Positions 51,529 to 62,965 of a stretch of DNA of 64,000 bases are shown in pieces (the first letter of the stretch is position 1; each line of letters opens with the position of its first letter). Origin of the DNA: Camillea tinctor. Lineage: Eukaryota > Ascomycota > Sordariomycetes > Xylariales > Xylariaceae. The position numbers and the translations under genes are program-made. Location of the stretch: positions 438,902 through 502,901 of the forward strand of contig MU394055.1 in the NCBI GenBank assembly GCA_022578605.1, given 5' to 3'. Below the pieces are notes generated by a model that saw only the letters and a program-made list of their open reading frames with translations, had not been told where the DNA came from and did no database searches.

Positions 51529-54468
51529 TTATATCGTGATAATGTTCGCCCCGTGAAAGTATGTAGGCAACTTGAGAGGTGCCTTTGGCTCTAGAGCTAG
51601 TATCCTCTCAGCAGCATTTTCGGATGCTACCACAATCATAGCTGAAGGGTTCGCAGACACCATTCCAGGGAAGATGGAAGCATCGACGACGAAAAGGTTG
51701 TCAGTGCCATACACCTTGCAGTCGAGATCTACGACCGCTGTACCATTCTCTTCACGACCATCATCCAAACCCATCTTATTAGTGCCTGCAAATTGTAAGC
51801 ATGAGTAGTAAATTCAAAATAGCCGGCGAGGACCTTACCCATCCAGTGGTTTGCGCGACGCTTCGCGGCACTCACCACTACGCTATCAACGTAGGCTTGA
51901 GTTGTCTCGTTCGAAGCAGGAATCGCCCATGTGAGGTTCTTGTATCCGGATATGGTTTTCCGGAGGCTCTCGATGCCTTGTATGACAGCAAGTTTGTCGT
52001 TTTCGTCTTTGAGATAAGGGGGATCTGACACAAAAGTGTCCAATCCACGTCTAATAGTCATACGCCCGCGTGATACCGTTCCTCGGCCAAGGTATTGGCT
52101 CATGATAATCGTATCTTCGTAGGATTAGTTCCGCCATCATAGAGTCTGAATAAGGGAGCCAGGGAGAGGGGTTACTTACTGTTACTGCCTGTCTGATCAG
52201 CACCTTCAATACGAGCTGTCCACTGAAGCTGACGGACTCGTCCATCTGCACCAGTGATTTCTTCCCAGAACTGGAACGAATCAGTCAGAGTGAAGGCTAT
52301 TAATGGATAGTGGTGCTAAAGAACATACTGCGGGACCGATGTTCGGGGCCGACTGGGCAAGGATGCCGGTACGATTTGCTTCATGTTATTAGTTACTCTT
52401 CGTGTTCCAGCCATAACCAGTCATATACTCACCAAGGTACCTCGTCTTATCATCGGGAACGGGCGTCGTCCAGGCTTCATAGAAATCATAGAAAACTACG
52501 TCTGGGTGAACAACGAAAGTATCGGTCTAGTAAGCTACGTTAGCGTTCTGCCACTGCAGTGGGAAAGAATATAACTAACGTTGACGTGGTCCACTAGGTT
52601 ATAACCAACCGGAAGATCAATCCAGGAATCATTTCCGATCATCGTCGGTCCATCCGTAGAAGAGGCAACAACCTCTAGTTGATCAGCTGGTCCAATACCG
52701 CCTAATACCAGATTAGTCGTGTATCTCCTCAAATAATAAATTAGGGGCTTACTTCTCATTAAGAACTTGGCAGAGCCGAAGGTTCCTGCGGATACAATGA
52801 CACGACCTGTGTCAGGGGTAACCGAAACCGTCCCGAACTTGCCTTCGTCAACAGTACAATCCAGTTCAACACCAGTTATATGTCCACCAGTTCGAATAGC
52901 TCGCCTTGCAGGTGTGTTCATCCATAGCGCAAAGTTGTCTCTCTTGGCGGCCGTGGCTAGGTATGTTGCCATTGGTCCAGCTCTCTCACCCCCGGAAAAC
53001 ATGTAGGTTGTAGGCCCAAAGGTACGGTTCTTGCTACCGGGAGAGTTATTGGGGATCATCAGGTTCTTCCAGCCACCTTCCTCAAGCGCAGAACTCAGAA
53101 TATCCACTCCTTCATGAACATAGAGTACACCATCCTGAGAGGGCCTGGTGGTCCCTGGAATCCGATCGAAGACTCTTGCTGTGGCACGCCTTAGGTCTGA
53201 GTCATGCCACCCCTCTGGAAAGTTCTCGTCCCAATCCTTAGGGTTACCCTGTGATATATTAGAATGTGTTTCATAGCTATGAGTGGTCGGGAGAAGAAGC
53301 GAAAGTGAATGGATAGGTTACCTTCCACCAAAGCCCTGCGTTAACGGCAGTGCCTCCTCCAAGGACACAACCGGCCATCTGGTCAGTGTCTTTGCATGCA
53401 ACACCTTCAGAGTCTACCCATATCTGATTACACAGACCTGGAACATCGAATCGGGTAAGATCTGTTTTCTCTAGCCATAGGGGCTTCATGTTTCCACCCC
53501 ACATTCCCAGCGACGGCGGCCCCTTTTCAAGCAACAGAACACTGAGGCCCTTTTCACTTAGTTTATCCGCTATGGGTATGCCACCAGCACCAGCACCGAC
53601 GATGATATAATCAAAGGTTTGGTCGGCCATCTCAGGGGCACAAGCGGGAGTTGGTGTAGGGCCTGGTGTTGTCGTGGGTCCCCCTCCTGGAGGCTCAGTT
53701 CCAGTGCCACAGCTTCCTGTAACTGTCTGTGTCGCCAACGCCGACCAGTCGGTGTAGGCATCGTTGATCACACTTTCTAGCGGCGCACCAAATTGTCCAA
53801 AGCTATCGTGTTGTCCAAAGGTTATATCCGCAGGGCAGCTAGGATTGGTAGGAGCAGTCTTTGCAGAAGCTCGTCCCATAATGAGAGTACCACTGCTAGT
53901 CGAGACACTTCCAGTTGCTCCATTCTGGTCCCAAGAGAAGCAGTTTTGGCAACGATATAAGACCTCAAAACTTGAGCCATCGATCTTTGATGAGATCTGC
54001 GTTAATGTGGCATCACCATTGTAGATACCAGGTAAACTATACCCAGTAGCAAAACGGAAAGATGTCAAAACTTGGTCTTCATAAACCCACGCTATAAGGA
54101 GTAGAGCTTGTGTCATCTGGCCAGATTCTCCATGAGATATACCGCACCACCCAGCATTGCATCTCTATTCCCTGTTCAGTAAACTCTCAGCAGCAGTACA
54201 CCCTCCACATACCAGTAAGCCAATATACTCCGTCGCATCATTAGTTAAAGCATCGCCGGGCAATGCTAAACCAAATGTCAAGTCGCCTTGTTCCCATGTT
54301 CCAAATTCGATATTCGTATCAGGATCAGTATAGGCAACAGGTGCTTGAGCTAGGCATGGCTGTAGTGCTAACAGAACTTAGTAACGTCCTCAACACACAA
54401 ACAAGGGATCGCAACTTACAAATAGCGGTAGCCAGTATGGCTGCCGCAATGTGTGGTAAGCTTGGCAT
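51529..54468 (-). CDS. cdh: Cellobiose dehydrogenase (cytochrome + GMC flavodehydrogenase), no CBM
   Basis: Ten exons on the minus strand: 54468-54420, 54367-54213, 54164-53322, 53248-52753, 52701-52580, 52526-52433, 52378-52329, 52270-52180, 52114-51839, 51785-51529. All introns are 48-73 nt, GT..AG and in frame, giving 810 residues. A signal peptide covers about 1-25 (hydrophobic core HIAAAILATAI, ending LAQA). The cytochrome domain (about 26-210) has the heme ligands M85 (ESGQM) and H187 (FGQHDSFG). A Pro/Thr/Gly linker (about 218-245) leads to the GMC dehydrogenase: FAD motif GAGAGG near 258, LMRSGIGPADQL near 512-523, catalytic H723 in NHW and N771 in NPSAM. The protein ends after the dehydrogenase without a cellulose-binding module. 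The enzyme is secreted, oxidises cellobiose to the lactone, and passes electrons to LPMOs via heme b. Divergent from an AA9 gene. Confidence 0.94.
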
Positions 54469-57400
54469 CTTGTGATCAGTTGGTAGGAAGTCCGAGACCT
54501 GAAAGATCGTGACTAGTCTCAACCTACAAGATGGGGATTCATAATGCTTAATAAATCCTCCATCGTTCTATCGTTGCGAGGAAGCCAAGACTTTCCCTGA
54601 CAACCCGACATTCCGGGAAGAACCCATGATCTACGACGAAGGCCAAATCGCTACTCAGGTTGAAGGACTTCGCAAAATGCAAGGGGTCGGCATCGGAGCT
54701 CTCAGCCGGCCATATTCTGTTAACGAGAATGTTTGTATGTGCTTATACCAGCACACTATATGGTGAGAAAGCATCCTAGACAGAGATGTGCATATTGCGT
54801 AAACTGCGGAGGGGGTTGAGGAGAGACCCGACTGGCCGAAGCAGGCGATAGACGCTCAGGGTTGCCAGCCAAAACACCTATGGCGGTCCAGGCAGTAGTC
54901 CATATCGAAATGAATCACGGAGGCAGGATATTTTCCTAGCACGGGGTGTTGAACCGGTTCAGCTTCATCGAGCCGGGGAATATAGTTAAGGCGCATCCGT
55001 GGGCCTGGGTCCAACGACGTTTGCTCGTTAAGATGAAGCCAGGTGATTTAAGGGCTGAATACATCAAATGAACCAGCGGGAAGATCACGCATGCGTGCAG
55101 GTGTAGCGGGGGTCCTTTTCACGGCCCAGTAAGCTCAGATCGACGGCTACTAGCCGAGGTGCTTCATCTCCAGCAGCCTCAGCGCTGTAAGGAACATATG
55201 AAAGCTCACCGAGGGGCGACCTCCCCACCCAATGAGATGAATCCAAAAGGTCAACGTCAACCATACCAACAGCGGAGAATTTTGGAGAAGTTTTTCTATC
55301 AAGACCCCCTGACAATGAGGCTGCCCCGGATGATTATTCTTAGGCGGAGTACCTACAGCACATAATATAGATCACAGATTGGTATCTGTATTCTCGTTAT
55401 TTGATGCCCCGAGATTTCCCCACACATTGCCTCCTCTCCAGACCAAATCACTATAATCTGACCTGCGAAGTACGAGACTCGTCTAAGCATTTCCCCATTC
55501 TCCCCGCAGTATCCCGCATGAGCCTCTCAAGTCTGTAATATCAGAACACGGGTCCGGTTATTAAATATATAGACATGTAGTGACTTGGCCCTTAGACTGA
55601 TGAGCAATCCCGATCTGCATGTTCCAAGATCGTGATTCAAGCAAGGATCCGATAAGCGACCAAACGGCCAGTTAATTACAGGGTTAATTCATTATTGATT
55701 TGGATAAATGAGTGTAGGGAGACCTTCCTAACTTTGTCATTAGCCAGTCAACTTATCACCCTTTATAACTTCTCAGCCTATATTCTAACAGCGGTACTAT
55801 CCAAGCTTGGCTGCGTTCTAGGTAGTAGTTGCAGCTGATCTTGTCGCGAGCCGCCCCGACAATCCCTCAGTCTCGCATTTCATTCGCATCTTGACAAAGC
55901 AGACCACGTGAATCTCTCACTGAGAAGTCTAGCCGGCTGAGAGGGCCGGTTTATGATCGTTGACATGAGGTCTAGCGAAATCCGTGAGCCCCTGTATCAA
56001 AATTCGGGGGTTTTCCCTCAACCTTCATTTACTGTTATCATGTCAGGTCATCACGATAAAGAGAGAGCAAGTTTCCGAAAAGCGATGGAGGGTCTTTTTC
56101 AAGGACCCCTCGCTCTACTTGACGAATTTAGCTCGGAAATCCCAGCGCCGTAACTGAAAAATCCCTCTCATGGGCAAAAGTGAAAGGAGATAAGAGATGG
56201 CATCTCTCTGATTGACGAGTCCCTTTCACAAGAAACGTATCATGTGATGTCGTCAAACGCGCGTGTGCTGTTAAGAATATGCGCAACAGGCTCTGAGCTT
56301 AGAAACGTGTCGTTCTCATTGCGGGACGTCCCAAAGGATGCTTCACAAAGATATGAGCCTGTGCGATTGGATCTCGTTCTGGCATAGCTCTTCATATACC
56401 TTAGTCCTTCATGTACTTTCATAATTGCCAGGTGCAAGTGTAAGGAGGAAGGGTTGTATAACATATCTCGTTATAAGTTTGATAATATTAACGATACAGA
56501 AGCTTTATGACATCGTCTTTACCCTCGATCTCTTCCCTACGATCGATGATATTCAACATATCGATATGATCAGAGAGGGAGTATCTCGTACACCCGCTCT
56601 ATCAACTACTGCTATTCGGCTTTATTTATTGCCAGAATGATGCTAGTTTCCTGAAGTATCTCATTTCTGTCTCAGTAAGCAGTGGAGTTTGATACTCCAT
56701 CTCCAGCTCACAGTATCTAGGTTTTCTTTTTGACTGCTTGATTACCTCAAGACCGCTCATGTCTTTCGTGGTGCCATTGTTGCATCTGACACAACTACCC
56801 ACCCCTAGGTATTATCAAAGAACGTCTATTTCATGAAAGCCCTTGAACCACACTCTTTGAGCGCTCCTTGCCACTCTCCCTGGATCTAGCAGATCTGAGA
56901 AGGGCCATGGTAGTATCAAATCTGAAGCACGCCAGAAATAATAAACTGCAGTTTTCTAAGTGCGTGCCGAAGGAAAAGATACGAGGATGAGCGAGGAGCG
57001 TATCTGAGTATAGATAACATCCTAGTGTGATGAAGGGAAAGAGAACCCATCCAGACATCGGGCAGCCAGGAATTGCCACACTAGATGAATGTGACACAGC
57101 AATGGGACTATATATTCGTAGATGCACATAGTAGCTTCTTGTTCTGGTGGCTTCCCGTGGAGGTGGCACCCTAAGTTGGGTATCTAATTATTTACCCACC
57201 AGAACACCACGCCTTAGTTATTAAGAAATATGCTTGAGTGAATACTGCCTGATCCTGATTCGTCTCGTATTGAACATGATGATAATATGGGAGACTGGTA
57301 ATATATGTTCAACAGCAAGCCAAAATAAAGGGGCAACCAACGTCCTAAGCTGACATTGAAATAAGAAACACATTAATCTTGCCTAGAAGGTTAAAAAGTA

Positions 57401-57587
57401 TATAACACCTCCGTGTCTTTCATAAGACCTTGTGTAACTAAGAGGAAGGAACTTCTCTATAGAAGTCACACCCGTCTCTCTCTTCTACCTATGGGGTTCT
57501 CCTTATGAAATTTTATTATTTGTCGACAAACGCGTATCTACCGAGAACGAAAGGGCATCCTATGAGCACATCGTGCATTCCCCTAAC

Positions 57588-57618
57588 CTGGGGGGCAAAG
57601 CAAACCTGTTGCTTAGCC
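57588..57618. promoter_or_regulatory. Possible CreA-type and XlnR/XYR1-type sites upstream of the AA9 gene
   Basis: CTGGGG (57588-57593) fits the carbon-catabolite repressor consensus SYGGRG. TTAGCC (57613-57618) is the reverse of the GGCTAA core bound by XlnR/XYR1. They lie about 500 bp upstream of the AA9 start, a plausible distance. Both motifs are short and occur by chance, so this is only a pointer. Confidence 0.3.
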
Positions 57619-57939
57619 GGACATATAAATGATCGCTAAGCAGCCGGCGCAGTTGAAGTAAGCATTCTCATAGCCGGCTATATTAATATACACACACACA
57701 TATATATGTGCTTACTACCACCCTTCAAACACATATGCCTGGCTTATACGTTCATTCAAGTTTGGTAGGTCTGGAACGGTCGCTACCCCGGACCATGGCA
57801 TCTAGCAGCTTCGATACGCGGTTTGGTGGGTGAAGTCCTGGGACCCACGGTTCCGCGTCATGTTCAGACCAGTTCTGGGTTACCTAGCGTATAGCATCAG
57901 GCTGGGAGGACATGAACTGCCGAAGTAAAAGGAAAACAC

Positions 57940-57957
57940 TTTTTTTTTTTTTTTTTT
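57940..57957. repeat. Poly-T run of 18
   Basis: An uninterrupted T tract about 155 bp upstream of the AA9 start codon, of the kind that often marks nucleosome-poor promoters. Confidence 0.8.
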
Positions 57958-58112
57958 GCTTTTTTAAAAAGATGACATCGTACCCCTGGCTAGTTGGGAG
58001 TAGTAATAGATTTACTCCTGATCCTCTATTTGATTGTTAGCAAGCTTGTCTTTTCATCGTAGTTTTGAGATCAAGAGCACTTCATTAAGTCGTTCGAGAA
58101 CTAGCAGTCAAG

Positions 58113-59028
58113 ATGAAAGCCTTCATCATTCAGGTTATCACTGCAGCTTTTGCTGCTCAAGGCGTCTCAGGCCATTACATCTTCCAAGCTCTAGCTAAGG
58201 GTACTGCTAAGGGGGCTGCGTATGAATATGTTCGTCGGAACACCAACTACAACAGCCCCGTGACAGGTATGTTCTGCCATGTTATGAGGGAAGGATTAGC
58301 TCAGTTTTGGTAACATGTTCTATCTAGAGTTGTCGTCAAACGACCTTCGGTGCAATGTTGGCGGTGCCACTGGCGGCAATACTAGCACTCTTGAGATGGC
58401 CGCAGGAGACCCGTTCACTTTCACTCTGGATACTGCTGTCTATCACCAGGGACCTGTCTCACTGTAAGGCAAAAGCAAGATACTATCTTCATGGCAGTCG
58501 CTAATAAATTATACCTAGATATATGTCAAAGGCCCCGAGCACTGCAGAGGAATACGATGGTAGCGGGGACTGGTTTAAGATCTACGACTGGGGTACGGTC
58601 TCCTAGACATGGCGTATGCTAAGCAAGTCATACATTTGCTAACCTGATCTATAGGCCCAACGTTTAACGGCGGACAAGCCAGTTGGACCATGAAAGGCAA
58701 GCCGCAACACACTAGTTAATCGTTTGAGTTGTATAGAACGGGCTAACTAGAACAAATAGATACCTACTCTTCAACCATCCCCAAGTGCATCCCGAGCGGA
58801 GAATATTTGCTGAGGATCCAGTCCCTCGCTATTCATAACCCCGGTGCCGTTCCCCAGTTCTACATCGGCTGCGGTCAGATTAATGTCTCTGGGGGTGGGA
58901 GCACGACTCCGAGCCCAACTGTCAAGATCCCGGGAGCTTTCAAAGCGACGGACCCTGGATACACGGCCAATATCTACACCAACTTCAACTCTTACACTGT
59001 CCCAGGCCCTGCCGTGTTTAGGTGCTGA
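58113..59028 (+). CDS. AA9 lytic polysaccharide monooxygenase (former GH61)
   Basis: Five exons, 58113-58266, 58328-58463, 58519-58592, 58655-58696 and 58760-59028, give 224 residues in frame. The fourth intron (58697-58759) uses GC as donor (AAAG|GCAAGC); the others are GT..AG. A 20-residue signal peptide ends at VSG, so the mature protein starts with H21 (HYIFQ), the required N-terminal copper ligand. The second copper histidine is H91 (VYHQGP). The axial tyrosine is Y170 in QFYIGC, with second-sphere H161 and Q168. The C-terminal signature runs [16 protein letters not shown] to PGPAVF. Likely disulfides involve C60/C172 and C145/C224. There is no linker or CBM. The secreted enzyme oxidatively cleaves cellulose or related glucans with an electron donor such as CDH, encoded divergently upstream. 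Confidence 0.94.
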
Positions 59029-59739
59029 ACGGGTTTCCTGGGCTAGAGGAAAGGGCTTTTAGTTACTTTTCTTCCCAAGGCGCTCTTCTGGGAAGGCTAA
59101 GGAAGAAATAATGATTGATATAGCCCGTAGCTTTATATGAGTTCCATAATCATCAATCCACATTCACTTACTTAGTTATTCATTGATACCTTTTTATCTC
59201 TCTTCAAATCTTGAATTTGGTGTTATGTCCTATTGATTTCATGAAACTTCTGCTGGTAATCTAGACTGAACTTTGTACTTCGGTGTAGATCATAAGGAGA
59301 TCTTCTCCTCCCCACCCTTTATATCAAATATCGAAACGTCCCACAAGTTCCTCCTTCCGGCACACATATTTGGTCTTGTGGGGTCTACTAGCTCCCGCCC
59401 ATGCCGCTACCAGCACATCTATAGAGTTGTCCTTTGTCGCTATAAAGTACCCTACAGCCCCAATTGGGGTCAGCGCCAGGAAGGCACGCAATCAATTGAG
59501 CTCCGGTAAGGGCCTGCTCAAGTATATATAGTCGCTCATCTGCACCATGGATATGTTCGCGCTGTGGAGCAAATGTTTTGTTTCATTGTTGTGTTGGTCA
59601 AGTAAAGAGGACTCGATAAATAAATAAATAAGAAGAAGAAAAGAAAGGGAAAAGCCCATCGATATAAGAGATAGTTATAGGAACAATGTAAAGAAAGGTG
59701 AGGTGGAGATGGAGAGGGAAAACAAGACAGCTCACTCAC
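59029..59739. other. Intergenic, 0.7 kb, no gene recognised
   Basis: This is the 3' flank of the AA9 gene and of the pseudogene, which converge here. No motif or coding bias is seen. If the pseudogene had further 3' exons, they would lie in 59.2-59.7 kb. Confidence 0.5.
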
Positions 59740-60879
59740 CAGAAGCAGAGACATCGGGAAGGTTATCAACGCGTACTTCAACATGCACATGTATTTGCTC
59801 TTAGGCACGCGTCCGAGCCATTCGAGCGGCTTCCACACAAATAGTGGCCACTCAAATCGCGTGAACCGGTTGTATGGCTTCCACGAGAACAGCGGTCACT
59901 CGAAGCGTGCCAGCTCCAGACCTAGGGTAGGTAGATTCCTTTTTGCTATCGTTGATTTCAGGAACTCTTTGTACTGCAATCACAGCGCCCTCACCGTCAG
60001 CATGCCAGTATACTTAGGTTATCTCTCGATAGTGTTCTCGGTCTATTTGAGAGTTGGGATAGAGGGATGAAACTCACCATTACCCTGTCCTCCGCGATCC
60101 TCTGCACAAGCGCTTTCCCGCGGTAGATCAGCATGTTGGCGTTGCGCGCACACTCCTAAAGCCGCCCGCCCTTAGACGCCATGATCCGTAGTTCCATCGT
60201 GAGGTTCTCGTCCGCGGGGAGGGTACTCGAGTATAGCAGGGCAATGGCTTCTATGGTATCCATATTGTTACCGATGGCCGTAACGAGCTCGTTAGTCTTG
60301 TCTTCGTCGTCTTGGAGCTTCTGAGGCTGCAGGAGTGTGCCCTAGTAGAACTCGATCGGTGTATGTCCAGGAACGGGATGAAATTAGGAGATATTTGGTG
60401 GAAACTGAAAAGTCTTTTAAGACTCTTCAAATTTAGGGGCAAGATGTAACAATCGGTCGTGGTAGTGAGGAATCTACACAGATTCAAGTCAGTTAATTAA
60501 CAGAGGAAACTTAGTATGGTGTAATGAGTGAAACGTACACAAAGCGGCATCTTGGGTCAGCTTCAGTCATCTGAAAACTGGACGGTCCGGTATTTGACAC
60601 CCACCGCATATCTGCCCGGCCCTCTAACCAGTTCTTGAGTGGATTGTCGGAGGACAAATACGCGCTTCTCGTGGATCCATATGAATCTACATCTCTAACG
60701 AATATGTTTAATCCCTCATTTCCCGGATTTCCCACATTCAGGATGATAGAGCGTCGGTCCTGCAGTTCCTTTATTAGAACCACAAGAGAGTAAGCGCGTA
60801 GCCCACGAGGGACAAGATTTAAGGGGTATTGCTCAAAATTGGCGTAAACTCCAACACGATTTGGCCTAGCCACAGCCAT
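59740..60879 (-). pseudogene. Degenerate gene with preserved splice frame and five in-frame stops
   Basis: Three exons can be read: 60879-60541 (113 intact codons from ATG), 60473-60078 (132 codons) and 59973-59740 (78 codons, 3' limit uncertain). The two introns (67 and 104 nt, GTGTAC..GTGTAG and GTGAGT..TTGCAG) both join in phase 0. Exon 2 contains TAA at 60417-60419 and 60384-60386 and TAG at 60342-60344 and 60156-60158. Exon 3 contains TGA at 59896-59898. Between stops the frame reads as ordinary protein, for example DDEDKTNELVTAIGNNMD and ECARNANMLIYRGKALVQR. Exon 3 holds an internal duplication, RFExPLFSWKPYNRF then RFEWPLFVWKP. I do not recognise the family. The first exon might still be expressed as a short protein. 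Confidence 0.6.
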
Positions 60880-61211
60880 ATTAATGTTGTAACAAGAAGC
60901 CCACCTAGATATCAGACAAACCGAACATAATCTGGTAAACTGAGTACTATTGATAGTTGTCGAGGGAACACTTGGGAGAGAGCAAAAAGGAGAGAAGGAA
61001 AGAAAATGATAGAACAAGGTGTTTATGGGATGAAATATTGCCCTGAAGTCATGTGTTGATTATTCAAGTCCTATGCAACACAAGAATACCAAATCACATG
61101 CAAATGCGTCAAGCAAGGGAAGCGTCCCTTCTTCAAGACCCTTTTCTAAAATGGCAAACACTTGATATAACCTTCTCGTTTTCTCCGTGTTACCGAAAAT
61201 TCTCTACAGGG
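60880..61211. other. Short intergenic region, no gene seen
   Basis: This 332-bp spacer lies between the pseudogene start and the SRAP stop codon. It should hold the SRAP 3' UTR and the old promoter of the pseudogene. Confidence 0.5.
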
Positions 61212-62965
61212 TCAGGAACTATTGGCGAAGAATTTGGTAATCTTCTGGTTTGTGCCATCCCCTTGCTGATTCGCCTTGCGACCACGGCCCTTCTTGGTAG
61301 CAGAGGAAGGGATATTGACAGTGGGACTGGTCTTTGGTCGCTTTGGGGGCTTTGGGGGCGAAGATGAGGGCGTAGTTGGTGCTTGTTTCTTTCTTGGGGG
61401 TTTCTGTATTCCGTCCTCTGCTTCCTGTTTAATACCAGCGAGAGATTTGCTGCTAACTTCGTCATCGTACTCGATCTTAACAGGACTATCATCCTCCGCC
61501 TTCACTTCCTCTGCCTCCTTAGATTCTTCGGTGATAAAGCCTTCTTTCGTGCTAACTTCAATCTCGGGTTGCTTTTCATCTTTTGCCGCTTCTTCATGCT
61601 CCTCTGCCTTCTTCTTTTGCATGGAGACACCTTTTGCGAAGAAATTCGCAATATTGGATTTATTTTCCTTGCTGTCGATGGGGATTATGAACGTGGGCGA
61701 ATTATTGCCAACCTTCCCTACCTCTTTGCTCACAGGGTATACATCAAGCTCGCCGTCAAATGGCTTCAACAGAGACTGTAGCTCGTCAGACCACTCGTGT
61801 CGACTGGGATCGAGCCAAGTGCGCAGGCTTTCCGAGCCATTCTCTAGAATGACGGGCATGCGATCATGAAGAAAACTAAGTTGCTTGTTTGAGCTTGTGG
61901 TTATAATAGTGTAAGTATAGTGTTTTTGCTCCTCATCTACGCCCCATATCTATTAGCCAGTGTCAAAGAATAGTGGCAGGAATGAGTACGCTTAACTTAC
62001 TCTCATATTGTACCATGTCCCATAGGCCCGCAAAGCACATCAGCTTCCCATCTTTGCGCCTCACGAAATGCGGTATTCTTTCGCGCCCGCCTGGGCCCTT
62101 TTTGAGCCACTCGTAGAACCCCTGTGCAACGACAACGCACCGCTTGCGAGCCTTCATCGTGCTCCACATGCCGCCGCTTTGGGCGAGCGAGTCGTCTCGG
62201 CAGTTAATTGTCTTCATCACGGAGCTGTAATCCGGGTTTCTCTTAGTCCAGAACGGGACGAGTCCCCATTTCACTACAATACTGGGAGTTAGTAATTGCT
62301 ATATTGAGCAATTTCTTTTACTCTCGAGACCGTGTCTCGGGAGTCAAAACTCGTACGAACCCATGGGCTTAGCCATGATAGGCAAATAGGCCAGAAAGGG
62401 GAATAAGCGATTCCCAAAAAATACTCACTGCTCTGCAGTTTATAGCGCACCATTTCCGGCTCCTGATTACTGTCTTCTCGAGTCCCATCTTCGCCGCCAC
62501 CAGCTTCAACATCACCAGCACCGGCCCCTTCTAGCTCCTGCTCTTCCCGTCCTATATGATCCTCACCCCCCCTACCACCCTTCTTCTTCTCCCTCCGTTT
62601 CTTCCCCCGTGTCCGCGGACCAGCGCCCCAGTCCGGTACGTCGGCGCGGTACACGATGCCGTGGTAGCCGGGAGCGAAGTTGTAGCTCTGGCGCGGGGCA
62701 ATATCACTACCATGGCTATGGCTGTGACCATGATCATTGTCGCGGCTTTGACCACCACCACCATCATCACCGTCACCATCACCACCATCATCGTCGTCAT
62801 TATAGTCATCAGGTGGTGCTTCGTACACCGGCATATTGTCCTGCTGCAACATCTGGCGGACCTGAGCTGGCCTCTGGGAATGGCACAGTTATTAGAACGT
62901 GAGCAATTCACATGTAACTCAGTACCAGGTAAACTTACCAGAGCCAACGAATACCGTCCACACAT
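61212..62965 (-). CDS. SRAP/HMCES-type DNA-protein crosslink repair protein (DUF159)
   Basis: Exons are 62965-62939, 62873-62429, 62273-62001 and 61936-61212 (introns 65, 155 and 64 nt, all in frame), giving 489 residues. The protein begins MCGRYS: after Met removal Cys2 is the catalytic residue that crosslinks to abasic sites in single-stranded DNA. Other active-site positions are YNFAPG (about 73-78), KWGLVPFW (159-166), the glutamate E212 in GFYEW and H272 in LHDRMP. In human HMCES this shields abasic sites at replication forks. Two long insertions interrupt the fold: an Asp/Gly/His-rich stretch (about 30-67) and a basic-then-acidic stretch (about 91-146). The C-terminal 170 residues are disordered and basic, with PPRKK and KPPKRPK clusters, and end in a PIP-box-like QKITKFF (479-485). 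Family assignment is certain. Confidence 0.92.

Larger units (their letters stand above)
54469..58112. other. Shared divergent intergenic region of the CDH and AA9 genes, 3.6 kb
   Basis: No supported gene lies between the two divergent starts. Short frames (55953-56153 +, 56831-57169 -) have no motif. The region must hold both promoters. It contains a TTAGCC (GGCTAA on the other strand) site at 57613-57618, a CTGGGG site at 57588-57593, the palindrome ATAGCCGGCTAT at 57670-57681 and a T18 run at 57940-57957. Confidence 0.55.

Noticed and set aside
60078..60473. Stop-loss RNA editing as the explanation for all in-frame stops
   Set aside because: Two of the stops are TAA and one is TGA; UAG-to-UGG editing would not remove them in one step, so point-mutation decay is simpler.
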